Positions 1-8,755 of a stretch of DNA of 64,000 nt are shown here, piece after piece. The stretch covers positions 124,001 to 188,000 of the forward strand of contig NZ_JAUSSN010000006.1 in the NCBI RefSeq assembly GCF_030812335.1. Direction: 5' to 3'. This stretch comes from Pseudarthrobacter oxydans (GTDB taxonomy: Bacteria > Actinomycetota > Actinomycetes > Actinomycetales > Micrococcaceae). The notes under the pieces are model-generated. The model was not told the DNA's origin. It saw only the letters and a list, made by a program, of their open reading frames with translations, and did not search any database. Each line of letters begins with the position of its first letter. Position 1 is the stretch's first letter. Both the position numbers and the translations under genes were made by a program.

Positions 1-1
1 C

Positions 2-997
2 ATCCGCGAGATAGAGGCCGCAGCAGTGAAGCGGGCAGCAGACAACCTCATTGCCGGACAATCTCTCCGTTCCATCGCCTCCGAGCTGACCGCCCAGGGC
101 CACCGCACGACGTCTACTAAGTCCCTCCGTCTGGACGAAATCAACCTCAGAAACATCCTGCTCAGGCCACGCAACGCCGGATTTTCCGAATTGCGCGGCG
201 AAATCATCGGTAAGGCCCAGTGGCCGGGCATCCTCACAGAGGAAACGTGGCGCGCCGCCGTGTCTATCCTCAAAGACCCTGCCCGCCGCACCACGACCGG
301 CAGCACACCAAAATGGCTCGGATCCAATCTCTTCCTCTGCGGTGTTTGCAAAACCCCCGTCCGCGCCAGCATGTCCGGCGACAGACGGCGCGTCTACCGA
401 TGCACCAACGGCTCACACGTCACACGGACGCTAGCAGCCGTCGACGAAGTCGTGAACCGCGTCATCGTCAACGTCCTCAGGCAACCGGAAACAGCGGGAC
501 TGCTCTCCAGCGAGACCACCACAGACAACGTGGGCCCGCTCCGGGAGGAAGCGGCCGCGCTCCGGGCACGCCGGGACCAGCTCGCGCTCGACTATGCAGA
601 GGGCAACCTGAACGGACAGCAAGTAAAGATCGCAACGGGGCGCATGGACAGCAGAATCCTGGAGCTGGAATCCCAGCTAGCAGAGGCAGGGCGGGCGGCA
701 GGCCTCGCGGACCTACTCGCAGCACCGGACACAGCGCAATTCTTCCTTGAAGCCCCGCTGGGACGCCGCCGCGCCGTCATCAACGCGCTGGCAACCGTGA
801 GTCTCCTCCCGCAGAAGCGCGGCAGGCCCAAAGGATGGTCGCCGGAGAGGACTATTTCGATCCCGAATCAGTCAGCGTCACACCCAAAGGAGTCCAGAGG
901 TGAGTGCACGCACAATCCGCGTCACCTGTCCCGGCGACAACGGCCGCGGGCACGAGACCCGACCCTCCAACATAGTGCGGTTCTTCTTCGTCGATGA
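2..997 (+). CDS. Large serine integrase, C-terminal part (cut by window start; 3' frameshift suspected)
   Basis: This is the C-terminal part of a large serine recombinase that integrates and excises the island. The frame is open from base 2; the catalytic serine domain lies left of the window. Visible are the end of the recombinase domain (a Leu/Ile-rich helix region followed by NILLRPRNAGF and GILTEETW), the zinc ribbon (CGVCKTPV, then YRCTNGSH), and a coiled-coil segment rich in Glu, Leu and Arg. After RGRPKGWSP the frame runs into an Arg-rich tail to 997. One frame over, from 844, the sequence reads GEDYFDPESVSVTPKGVQR and stops at 901-903, which is the usual integrase ending and makes a GTGA overlap with the next gene. 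A one-base loss near 842-846 is therefore likely, either real or a sequencing error. The downstream comM junction fits an integrase of this class. Confidence 0.9.
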   Translation: MREIEAAAVKRAADNLIAGQSLRSIASELTAQGHRTTSTKSLRLDEINLRNILLRPRNAGFSELRGEIIGKAQWPGILTEETWRAAVSILKDPARRTTTGSTPKWLGSNLFLCGVCKTPVRASMSGDRRRVYRCTNGSHVTRTLAAVDEVVNRVIVNVLRQPETAGLLSSETTTDNVGPLREEAAALRARRDQLALDYAEGNLNGQQVKIATGRMDSRILELESQLAEAGRAAGLADLLAAPDTAQFFLEAPLGRRRAVINALATVSLLPQKRGRPKGWSPERTISIPNQSASHPKESRGECTHNPRHLSRRQRPRARDPTLQHSAVLLRR

Positions 998-1340
998 GAG
1001 CAGCGCCAACGTGGGTGCCGGGGTCACGCCAGGATGGCATGACACAACTGGCCTTTCACGCAGCCAACGCCCGGAGAAGCTTGCCCGGCGTTCCACCTTG
1101 GATGCATGGAACTACGACTACAACACTGATGTGGGAAGGGAACATGTGGATTCCCTCGAACCCGGCGTGACGTGGCAGACCGACATGAACCGGGTCTACA
1201 AGTGCACGATCTGCCGCGACAACGTACAGGTAGCCGACTTTGCAAAGCTGTGCCGGATCCTGGATACGCTCCTAGCCAACAGCGTGGAAGCGCTGACTCT
1301 CGCCCGCCTCAGGGCCATCTACGAAACCTATAGCGTTTAG
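900..1340 (+). CDS. Hypothetical protein following the integrase
   Basis: A 146-aa protein starting at GTG 900, of unknown function. It has one CTIC pair near residue 100 and a C-terminal helical tail; no membrane segment or known motif is recognised. The GTG overlaps the TGA (901-903) of the restored integrase frame by four bases, which supports both this start and translational coupling to the integrase. It could be a small integrase accessory or regulatory protein, but nothing in the sequence shows that directly. Confidence 0.6.
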   Translation: MSARTIRVTCPGDNGRGHETRPSNIVRFFFVDESSANVGAGVTPGWHDTTGLSRSQRPEKLARRSTLDAWNYDYNTDVGREHVDSLEPGVTWQTDMNRVYKCTICRDNVQVADFAKLCRILDTLLANSVEALTLARLRAIYETYSV

Positions 1341-1457
1341 AAGCTACCCAACCGGGTTTGCTGCTATAGGCTGGTAGCGAGACGGCGGGAGCTCCTTACC
1401 CCCGCCACCAGGCCTGTGCACAGTGGGCGCGATTTTTCGTGCCCACGGAGGCTCAAA

Positions 1458-1703
1458 TTGTCCTGGACTCATGAACGTGCCCGCGTCGCCGCGTTATCCC
1501 GCGACCGCAAGCCGGACGACCCCGAACTGCAGGGCGCCCGGCAGCGACTCAAAGCCGCGCGGCTGGAAGACCACGTCCGCAAGACCGTCGCGGCCTGGCC
1601 ACCGCTGGACCAGTCCCAGCTAGACGCTATAGCCGTTCTGCTACGCCCGGTCCCTGCGGTTGAGGCCGAGGCCGAGGCCGCCGGTGGCGGTGATGTCGCA
1701 TGA
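1458..1703 (+). CDS. Small charged helical protein of actinobacterial mobile elements
   Basis: An 81-aa protein rich in Arg, Asp and Glu, beginning SWTHERARVAALSRDRKPDD. I chose the TTG at 1458 because GGAG at 1447-1450 is well placed as a ribosome binding site; upstream in-frame codons lack one. Comparable small helical proteins sit beside integrase and primase genes in actinobacterial integrated elements (from memory, not searched). Its stop overlaps the next start (ATGA, 1700-1703), so it belongs to the coupled set leading to the primase-helicase. A hairpin-prone stretch (GTGGGC...GCCCAC, about 1420-1443) lies just upstream. Function unknown. Confidence 0.6.
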   Translation: MSWTHERARVAALSRDRKPDDPELQGARQRLKAARLEDHVRKTVAAWPPLDQSQLDAIAVLLRPVPAVEAEAEAAGGGDVA

Positions 1704-1918
1704 AGGCAGAGATACGGCGCCCTGCTCACCCGAACGAAAAGTTCATCGCCCAGGTCGATGTGTGGATTCTCGCTCACAGCCACGGGCGCTGCTCCACAGC
1801 GTCTGTCCGAGCAACACAGGATCTCAGTAAAAGGGACCTCTACAACCGCAGCGGCGAAGCCCATTCAGACCATGGCAGAGATGGCACCGTCATAGCGGCC
1901 GATGGCGTGGTCCAATGA
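1700..1918 (+). CDS. Small hypothetical protein in coupled replication operon
   Basis: A 72-aa protein of unknown function. It overlaps the preceding gene by ATGA at 1700-1703 and the primase-helicase gene by ATGA at 1915-1918, so it is probably translated as the middle of a coupled operon. Visible features are a hydrophobic stretch around FIAQVDVWILAHSHG and a polar C-terminal half. No motif is recognised; the coupling is the main support that it is expressed. Confidence 0.5.
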   Translation: MKAEIRRPAHPNEKFIAQVDVWILAHSHGRCSTASVRATQDLSKRDLYNRSGEAHSDHGRDGTVIAADGVVQ

Positions 1919-4080
1919 GAACGGCGCTTGAGGTCGTCACTGACGCCATCCTAAGGAAAGGCCTCCGGCTCTCCAGCAACGGCCGCAAGGCCCAATGTCC
2001 GTCACACGATGACTCTAACCCGTCGCTGGCGATCGACCCCGCCGAGAAGTACCACGGCGTGGTGCTGAAATGCCACGCTGGATGCGCAACGGAGGACGTC
2101 GTGTCAGCCATAGGCCTGTCCATGGCGGACCTCTTCGACGAACCTCCAGCCAAAGCTGCGGGCAGGGTCGAAGTGGCCCGCTACCCCTACACCGACGCGG
2201 CCGGAACCGTGCTATTTGAAAAAATCCGGTATGTCCCCAAAACTTTCATCATCACCCCGCCCGGGGCCGTGAAGAAACTGGCGGAGAAACCCCTATACCG
2301 GCTGCCGGAGCTACCGGCCGCAATCGAAGCCGGCAAGGTCGTCCACCTAGTCGAAGGCGAGAAGGACGCCGACCGGCTGAGATCAAAGGGGTACACGGCG
2401 ACATGCAACTTCGACGGCGCCGGAAAATTCAACAAACCCGAATACGCCGAATATCTGCGCGGCGCTACCGTGGTCATCATCGCCGACAACGACGACGCCG
2501 GACACCGACACGCCGACCAAGCCAAGGCTCTCCTGGCACGCGCCGGAATTGCGGTGACCGTAAAGATCCCAGCAGAGGGTAAGGACGTTTCCGACCACCT
2601 AGACGCAGGTCTAGGCATGGACGACCTCCAGCCTTACCCGGGCCCTCGCGCGTACGAACCCAAGCCGGGCACCGAACTGGTCGATCACAGAGGCGAACCC
2701 GGCAACGGACTGAAACTGCGGACGGCTACGGATCTGGAACTCCCACCACCGACGCAATGGCTCGGACTGGGATGGCTTCCTCGAAGCGCAATCACCGTCA
2801 TGGTCGGGGAAGAAGGCATCGGCAAGTCCCTACTCTGGGTCCACATGGCCGCATACATCACCACCGGGAAGCCCTTCGCCCCCTTCGGCATTCCCGCCCG
2901 CGAACCCGCCGACGTCGTCGTCATCGTCACCGAGGACTCAGCGTCCGAAGTCATGTCCCGCCTGAAACTGGCCGGCGCTGATCTGAACAGAATCATTTTC
3001 TTCGCTGCCGAGAACGACGGAACTGGAACCCCGGTCTTCGGCAGCGGATTCCAGGGCGACATGCTCCTTCTTGACGCTCTGCTCAACGAACGAGAAACGA
3101 AACCAGCCATGCTGGTTGTGGACGCCTGGCTGGACACTGTCGCCGGTAACCTGATCATCCGGGACACCCAACAGGCGCGAGCTGCCCTGGATCCGTGGAA
3201 GCAGCTGGCGACCAGACACAATCTTGCAGCGCTTCTCGTGACCCACACCAACCGTACCGAGTCAACGAACATCCGGGACCTCATGGGCGGTACGGCGGTG
3301 CTCCGGCAGAAGGCCCGAATGGTTCTTTTCGCGGCCCGTCCCAAGAGCGACCACGACAGTCCCGTGCAGCACCTGTGGGTCGGCCCGGACAAATCAAACG
3401 TGACCGGCCTTGTCGACGCGGTGAAGTTCAATGTCACGGTGGAACAGGTCCGGGCCAGAACCAACGACGACCCGGGCACAACAGCCCACCTGACAGCGCC
3501 AGCATCAGCCCTCATGACGATCAGGAACCTCTTGGTGCAGTGGAAGCAGGAGGAGCTGGAGGCCAACAGGAAACCAACCAAAGCCGAAGAATGCCAGGAG
3601 GCCATACGCGACTACCTATTGGAGGGGGACGGACAATGCCGCACCCGTGACCTCAAGGAACATCTGCAGCAGATCGGCTACGGGAAGACCGTAGCCGAAA
3701 TGGCCATGTCCACCGTCGGGGAATCTGTCCGGAACGCCGAGTTCGGCGGGGAATTCACGTACAGGCTCAAGGGCTCCCAACCTTCCTACGAGGAACCTGT
3801 ACCCCAGGAGCTTGGTGACGTTAGGAAGGTTGCGACGTATGGTAGCGCCACTCCCACACTTCCTAACGTTCCTATACTTCCTGCCTCCTACTTGGACGGA
3901 CCCGAAATCAGGAAGCAAGGGTCAGAAAACGCTGTACAGGCCGGCGATCCATGCAGTAGCTGCCACTCGGGCCGGCTTACAGACGCCAACGCATCAAAAG
4001 GCATCAGCCTCTGTAACCAATGCCTCTTCGAAGAAGCTAGCCACACGGGTTTACCTAGGCGGACGCCACAACTGAACTGA
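1915..4080 (+). CDS. Primase-helicase: CHC2 zinc finger, TOPRIM and RepA-like ATPase
   Basis: A 721-aa replication protein. The N-terminus carries a CHC2-type zinc-binding module (C28, H31, C53, C57). A TOPRIM domain follows, with the acidic residue in LVEGEKDADRL (E148) and the DNDD cluster (residues 191-194). A linker leads to a RecA/RepA-type ATPase with Walker A GEEGIGKS (298-305) and the Walker-B-like string MLVVDAWLDT near residue 400. The tail has a CSSC...CNQC zinc knuckle. Primer synthesis and DNA unwinding on the island's own DNA are the family expectation. It overlaps the upstream small gene by ATGA and ends before a strong hairpin. Phages and satellite-like islands use such fused proteins for autonomous replication. 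Confidence 0.85.
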   Translation: MRTALEVVTDAILRKGLRLSSNGRKAQCPSHDDSNPSLAIDPAEKYHGVVLKCHAGCATEDVVSAIGLSMADLFDEPPAKAAGRVEVARYPYTDAAGTVLFEKIRYVPKTFIITPPGAVKKLAEKPLYRLPELPAAIEAGKVVHLVEGEKDADRLRSKGYTATCNFDGAGKFNKPEYAEYLRGATVVIIADNDDAGHRHADQAKALLARAGIAVTVKIPAEGKDVSDHLDAGLGMDDLQPYPGPRAYEPKPGTELVDHRGEPGNGLKLRTATDLELPPPTQWLGLGWLPRSAITVMVGEEGIGKSLLWVHMAAYITTGKPFAPFGIPAREPADVVVIVTEDSASEVMSRLKLAGADLNRIIFFAAENDGTGTPVFGSGFQGDMLLLDALLNERETKPAMLVVDAWLDTVAGNLIIRDTQQARAALDPWKQLATRHNLAALLVTHTNRTESTNIRDLMGGTAVLRQKARMVLFAARPKSDHDSPVQHLWVGPDKSNVTGLVDAVKFNVTVEQVRARTNDDPGTTAHLTAPASALMTIRNLLVQWKQEELEANRKPTKAEECQEAIRDYLLEGDGQCRTRDLKEHLQQIGYGKTVAEMAMSTVGESVRNAEFGGEFTYRLKGSQPSYEEPVPQELGDVRKVATYGSATPTLPNVPILPASYLDGPEIRKQGSENAVQAGDPCSSCHSGRLTDANASKGISLCNQCLFEEASHTGLPRRTPQLN

Positions 4081-4092
4081 TCCTTTGGACTT

Positions 4093-4133
4093 CCCTACCC
4101 TGTGGGCACTTCCCCAGGGCCCACAGGGTAGGG
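4093..4133 (+). terminator. Strong hairpin after the primase-helicase gene
   Basis: A perfect 15-bp inverted repeat (4093-4107 with 4119-4133) with an 11-base loop, 13 bases after the primase-helicase stop. Only a short TTT follows, so efficient intrinsic termination is likely but not certain. It separates the replication operon from the cargo. Confidence 0.7.
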
Positions 4134-4206
4134 GCGTTTGGATCGCTAAGAACCGCGGACGGAAGCGCGCCCGGGTAGCCCCGCATATGAAGTTTCAGAA
4201 TGAACA

Positions 4207-4554
4207 ATGACCCTTGATCAATTTGAGCAAAGCAGGAAGGACATGCAGATGGAGAAGCAGTATCTGAAGGAATGTTCCCAGTGCGGGCGGCACTTGCTGA
4301 CTACCAAACGGGAAGTGATTTACTGTGGACGGCGTTGCGCTAAACGTGCCCGCTTCACTTTTGACCCCTCGCGCAGCCGCCGCCCCATAGTGACCTGCAC
4401 AGTGTGTGGTCGTCCTTTCACTCAGGAAGCAGCGATGGGGAGGCTTCGTGTTTGCTGCCCGCTTCACTACGGGGGTTACCGAGAATGCGCAGCATGTGGC
4501 GTCCGGTGTCGTCCGCGTCCTGGCCGAAATTTATGCCGGAAGTGTAAGTCTTAG
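4207..4554 (+). CDS. Multi-zinc-knuckle protein
   Basis: A 115-aa (or 101-aa) cysteine-rich basic protein. Three CxxC modules are visible: CSQCGRHLL with YCGRRC, CTVCGRPF with VCCPLHY, and CAACGVRC with LCRKC at the C-terminus. This spacing suggests three small zinc ribbons and a nucleic-acid or protein-binding role. The start is uncertain: the ATG at 4207 has a poor ribosome binding site, whereas the ATG at 4249 (MEKQYLKEC) follows AGGAAGG at a good distance. It lies alone between the replication operon's hairpin and the convergent KAP gene. Function unknown; a transcriptional or nuclease-accessory role is only a guess. Confidence 0.6.
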   Translation: MTLDQFEQSRKDMQMEKQYLKECSQCGRHLLTTKREVIYCGRRCAKRARFTFDPSRSRRPIVTCTVCGRPFTQEAAMGRLRVCCPLHYGGYRECAACGVRCRPRPGRNLCRKCKS

Positions 4555-4629
4555 GACTCACCTGCCGAGCAGGGGGCTGGGAGCGGACATCGTATCCGAC
4601 TGCTCAAGGAGGACTACCGACGAGTAGGG

Positions 4630-6711
4630 TCAGATACTAGATGGGATAGCTCGTCCCCGGACGTAAGCCCGCATGTTCGTCCAAGAGACGTCCCACTCGT
4701 CCACATTTGGTTCTCTGGGGGCCTCGTAGAACGGATCTTCTCCTGGCGCGAACTTTGCAAACCTTTGTACGTCGAAGTCACCCAGCCTTGGTATGGGTGT
4801 GGGGCCTATCAAGTAGTTGACGCTGACGAATCGGGAGGCCAGGTCCTCTAGGCTGAAGTCTAGGTTCAAGCGCTCCGAAATAGAGTCCTTGAGGGCCTTC
4901 GCGTCGCCAAACTGATCGACAAACATGAATCCAATAAGCGCTTCGTTTCCAGTAACTGCTCCATCCCTCAAACGCAGGTGCTCGAGGATGTGACCGCTCG
5001 CTTCCCGGGCGAACACAGCGGCAACTTGAACTAAGAGCGGCAAGGGTCTGTCGTCTTCCTCTGGCCTGATGGCTTGCTGCATCACCTGCAGGCGCAGCTT
5101 CCAGTTTCGGCACGCAGCCAGAGCCGAGACAACGTCATCCTTGTGTGTCGATTCCGGAAGGCGACGCAGTAATTCGGACAACCAATAGATGCATTGCTCT
5201 TGCCGTCCAAAGATCGTACGCTGTGCGTCCTCGAGGTCTTCCAAACATCCGGCTACTGCTTCGATGAGATGGAGGTTAACCTGCTCCCCAGCAAAGGAGC
5301 CACCGACTGGGGCAGTCGCTTTACGGAACTTCTGAATGGCAAGGTCAGCACGACCCGGGTATGGATCAGTCAGTAGGGATTTCAGTGCTTCTGCGTCCAA
5401 GCCCGCGAAGCTGGCTTCGACTAGCGCAGAATGGACAGCCGCATCCGCAATGTCCCCCTCCGGGATGGTGTGAGCGAAATACCGGTCGAAGTATTCTGCG
5501 ACGCAGACACTCGGTCCGGTACGCCTCGCCGACGATTGTCGCAGGCGTGGGAAGACGGCCCGTAAGACCTCTTCGGCGTCCGGTCTGAGTGATGGAGTTG
5601 GAACGTTAGCCAAGAGTTTTTCCCAGTCTAGGCTCTCTTCTGCCTCGTTCCCTGGGACCCGCATGGCTTGCCGGCTCCCAGTCAATAAGGCTCTCCAGCG
5701 AGGGAGGGCCTCATACAGTTCAGGGAATTGCAGGTGGAGGAAAGTCAACAGGATCAAGTCCACGTCATTTATGTCCTCCGGCCTGTGCATAGGTAGGTAG
5801 TGGCGTACCTGCGCTAAGAAACGTTCAATCGATCGCGGCGTCGATAGCTGAGATTGCAGGACGTCGGTCAAATGTGACAACCGGTGGTCCTTTGGGTCCG
5901 ATGGACGCTCAAGATCTAAAAGAAGGGAAGTGAGGCCCGTATCTAAGCGAAGCAGCATTTGTGTGGGCAGGAGCGGGGGGACTCTCAGCGAGTACTGGAC
6001 GATTTTCTCCATGAAGAGACGGGCGCGTTGTGAGTCATCCACTCCGATTCCAGCTTGCTGGAGGTTGACCAACAGTGTTTGCTCATCGTAGGCGAGGAGG
6101 TAATGCACTCCAGGGAAGCGCCCAAGAAGGCGAACAACCTTGAGTAGCGCAACCAGCTCGTCAGCCTGAAGTCTGTCGATGTCATCGGCAATGACAAGAA
6201 CGGGCGTCTGCAATTTCTTCAATTCCACGGACGCCTCAGCAAAAGCTTCATCCCAAGGCTTTGACTTGCTGAGAGCCTGGCCGAACAGTTTGGCGCCTTC
6301 TCCGATAGTGCCCCCAATGAAGGGAATCAGGGTCAGAAGGGGAATAGAGACAGTCGCGCATGCTTGCAGAGTTTGCCGAACTCGCTTTCCCGCACGGCCG
6401 GGAGGCAAGGTCGCCGACAATGACGAGAAGAACTCACTCATCATTGAGGCTGTGTCGCTAGTCGCCCATGGGGTGAAGCGAGCGACCTTCCAATTCGCTG
6501 ACGTAGTCTTCTGAAGTTCCTCGACTATTAGTGTGGCCATCGAAGTCTTTCCGCTGCCCCACGGTCCCGTTAGGCCGAAGACCACGCTCGTGTCCCAAGA
6601 ATGGGCGTTATTTATCAACCGTGCCGCATGAGCAGCGATGTGTGAGCGATTCAGCGTGTCTTCAGCTGCTGAACGGATGGGGTCGTCAACCCAGTGGGAA
6701 GCTTCAGGCAT
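4630..6711 (-). CDS. KAP-family P-loop NTPase
   Basis: A 693-aa KAP NTPase. Walker A is GPWGSGKTS (residues 49-57). Walker B is VLVIADDIDRL (171-181), the family's characteristic paired-Asp form, followed by LLAYDEQTL. A hydrophobic segment (about 121-137, SIPLLTLIPFIGGTIG) lies between them, where KAP proteins often carry membrane helices. The C-terminal half is an all-helical region without a recognised motif. KAP NTPases act as energy-using switches, and in bacteria several belong to anti-phage loci such as Qat; the other Qat genes are not seen here. It is the last gene of a minus-strand set with an Mrr-type nuclease 172 bases upstream. Its G+C looks lower than that of flanking genes, which suits acquisition by transfer. 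Confidence 0.85.
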   Translation of the reverse strand: MPEASHWVDDPIRSAAEDTLNRSHIAAHAARLINNAHSWDTSVVFGLTGPWGSGKTSMATLIVEELQKTTSANWKVARFTPWATSDTASMMSEFFSSLSATLPPGRAGKRVRQTLQACATVSIPLLTLIPFIGGTIGEGAKLFGQALSKSKPWDEAFAEASVELKKLQTPVLVIADDIDRLQADELVALLKVVRLLGRFPGVHYLLAYDEQTLLVNLQQAGIGVDDSQRARLFMEKIVQYSLRVPPLLPTQMLLRLDTGLTSLLLDLERPSDPKDHRLSHLTDVLQSQLSTPRSIERFLAQVRHYLPMHRPEDINDVDLILLTFLHLQFPELYEALPRWRALLTGSRQAMRVPGNEAEESLDWEKLLANVPTPSLRPDAEEVLRAVFPRLRQSSARRTGPSVCVAEYFDRYFAHTIPEGDIADAAVHSALVEASFAGLDAEALKSLLTDPYPGRADLAIQKFRKATAPVGGSFAGEQVNLHLIEAVAGCLEDLEDAQRTIFGRQEQCIYWLSELLRRLPESTHKDDVVSALAACRNWKLRLQVMQQAIRPEEDDRPLPLLVQVAAVFAREASGHILEHLRLRDGAVTGNEALIGFMFVDQFGDAKALKDSISERLNLDFSLEDLASRFVSVNYLIGPTPIPRLGDFDVQRFAKFAPGEDPFYEAPREPNVDEWDVSWTNMRAYVRGRAIPSSI

Positions 6712-6883
6712 TTCTCAGTTATACCTTCAAGGGCTTCTCCCGAACGACTTTCTGACCCCGTCACCACGTTGGAGTGCATACGTCGGTTACCGGGACTTCG
6801 CAACGTTTGGCGCGTCGCTGCCTCATGACGTCCTTGCGACTCGCGTACGACCGATGACTGTGCCCACCAACTGGCTCCTAGAC

Positions 6884-8755
6884 TCAGTAGAAGTCGGCGG
6901 CTGTGGAGCGTCTGTACGCCCTGGTGAGCGGTTTGTCGCCGGGATAGGGCAGGCCGAGGACGTGGCAGAAGTAGGCAGCTCCCAGGTCAGCATTGCGGAA
7001 GTGGCTCAGGACGGCCTTGTGGGTATCTGCTCCGATACGGGGGTGTCGTTTTATGGCGTCAACCGCACCCTTTAGGTAGTTCTCGGCTCTTTGGAGCTGG
7101 TGTCTTTCATCCTCGAATGCTTCATAGACGGCCAGCCAAGCGTCAGTGTTCATGCTGCCGTAGTTGGCCTGTGCCTTGCGCACGCGTTCGGTTACGGACT
7201 TGATGTAGCCAGCTACGAGGGCGTCGTCGCCTCCGTGACGCATATGTCCGTCGAGGATGAGGCGTGCGGCGTGAGCGCCGTTTGGGCGCACTGTCGCGTC
7301 GCCGTCAAGGGTAAACAGCGCGACGCCAGATTCCGATGCTTCGGCGCTCGCCGCCCTTGTATAGCCTGAAGTCGAGTAGAAGAGGTGGTTTGTGAGATGG
7401 GGCTGCGCCCCTCTAAGCTGGCGGATCAGCGGCGAGCCGACCGGATTTGCCTGCATCTTCACTTGGGCCACTGCCTCGGGGTGCTCGACGTCCACTCCGC
7501 GGTCCGAGACTCCTCCGGTGAGTTGGGAACCGAAGAAGCCGAGAGGCCCTGACATGTGCCAGAGGGCTAAGTCCTCCGCGGTACGCCAGTCACCAACAAG
7601 CCGGATGGGTGAAGCAGATTCTGAGGTCGGGCCCCTCCGTATTGTCCCGACCTCTGGCGGGGCGGGCGCCAAAGGGTTGTCAGGGAGTCTGAGAATGGAC
7701 CGCCCTACGCCATCGTGGAACCATTTATACGATTTCTGGTCCGCGTAGGCGTAAAAGTGCCGGTGGTCGGGCAGAGTGAAGTGGCTCTCTGCTACGCGGT
7801 CGACCATACTGGTGCTCTCCGAGCTGTACCAGTGGGTGCTTGACGCGGGTATGGTCTCTGGCTGCGGCCCCGAGGACGGCAGTATCCAGCATTGGAATGT
7901 TCTCGCTGCGAATCTGGCTTCCCGGGGAAGGACGTTATTGCTCCGTTCGGGGTAGTCCTCGGTTACGGTAACGGCGCCGAATATTTCGACGTGGTCTCCA
8001 GACGGGATTGCTGACAGGACTTGTCGGGCGTCCTCGCCGCTAACTGGCAAGGCAGGGCGCCTTTCCCTATATTCGGCCCATGCCCACATGGTTCGTGGGT
8101 CATTGGCGAGAAGCTGCTCTGGGTCCGTCGGCGCCGAGTTGTTTCTGCCTGCAGGGAGGTGCTGGGCGACAGTTCTATGCCCGGTACCGGTGTCCAGAGC
8201 GGGCTGGACTTCCATCTGCTTCTCGGGGCGGGCTTTTTCCTGCATCTGGGCGATCCGTGCCGCGTGCAGTTTTACGACGTCGTCGTGGAAGCGTAGCTGG
8301 AGGGCGCGGCGGGCATGTTCCGCGCGGTAGTCGTCTCCGCTCGAGGTCTGCTCGTTGGGCGGCTCCTTCTTTGCTGGCCGCTGCTCCGGGCCCAGCACGG
8401 TGCCCTCAACAGATTGTTTAGGCCCGGCATCAGAAAGTTGGGCCCACTCGTGATCCCATTCCTTCATCGCCGAACTACGTCGACGGCGTTTTTCGGCAAA
8501 GAACTGTTCGGTGTCGTCAGCTATGGGTGGACTAGACGCAACCGCCTGGGTGTCCTTCGTTTGGCGGCGGAGGCCGGCATTTGTGACAGTCAGCGTGATG
8601 AGGTGCCACGTGGCAGCAGCGATGAACTTGACGGTGTACCAGAACACCAACCGGGGTAGGACAAAGAACAGAAAGTAGATGACCTTGCTCGTGGCGCCAT
8701 GCGTAATGCGTTCCGTGTTTCGCCGGCGCCCAGCATCGCCGCGGTTGTAGCTCAC
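6884..8755 (-). CDS. Membrane-anchored Mrr-like restriction endonuclease
   Basis: A 623-aa protein from GTG 8755, chosen because it overlaps the TGA of the upstream small gene by four bases (GTGA) and places a membrane segment at the N-terminus (FLFFVLPRLVFWY... and ...ATWHLITL, about residues 25-55). A long charged linker follows. Around residue 400-420 sits an Mrr-type nuclease core: WHMSGPLGFFGSQLTGGVSDRG, then GVDVEHPEAVAQVKMQ, where Asp and the Q-x-K pair match Mrr metal-binding positions, then a helix with F-Y-S-T-S-G-Y. Mrr enzymes usually cut modified or foreign DNA. A membrane anchor on such an enzyme is uncommon and suggests action on entering DNA at the membrane. It is cotranscribed with the upstream small gene and probably with KAP. 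Confidence 0.75.
   Translation of the reverse strand: MSYNRGDAGRRRNTERITHGATSKVIYFLFFVLPRLVFWYTVKFIAAATWHLITLTVTNAGLRRQTKDTQAVASSPPIADDTEQFFAEKRRRRSSAMKEWDHEWAQLSDAGPKQSVEGTVLGPEQRPAKKEPPNEQTSSGDDYRAEHARRALQLRFHDDVVKLHAARIAQMQEKARPEKQMEVQPALDTGTGHRTVAQHLPAGRNNSAPTDPEQLLANDPRTMWAWAEYRERRPALPVSGEDARQVLSAIPSGDHVEIFGAVTVTEDYPERSNNVLPREARFAARTFQCWILPSSGPQPETIPASSTHWYSSESTSMVDRVAESHFTLPDHRHFYAYADQKSYKWFHDGVGRSILRLPDNPLAPAPPEVGTIRRGPTSESASPIRLVGDWRTAEDLALWHMSGPLGFFGSQLTGGVSDRGVDVEHPEAVAQVKMQANPVGSPLIRQLRGAQPHLTNHLFYSTSGYTRAASAEASESGVALFTLDGDATVRPNGAHAARLILDGHMRHGGDDALVAGYIKSVTERVRKAQANYGSMNTDAWLAVYEAFEDERHQLQRAENYLKGAVDAIKRHPRIGADTHKAVLSHFRNADLGAAYFCHVLGLPYPGDKPLTRAYRRSTAADFY

Noticed and set aside
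2685..3605. 306-codon minus-strand frame
   Set aside because: Antisense to the primase-helicase ATPase domain; Ser/Arg-rich translation without motifs.
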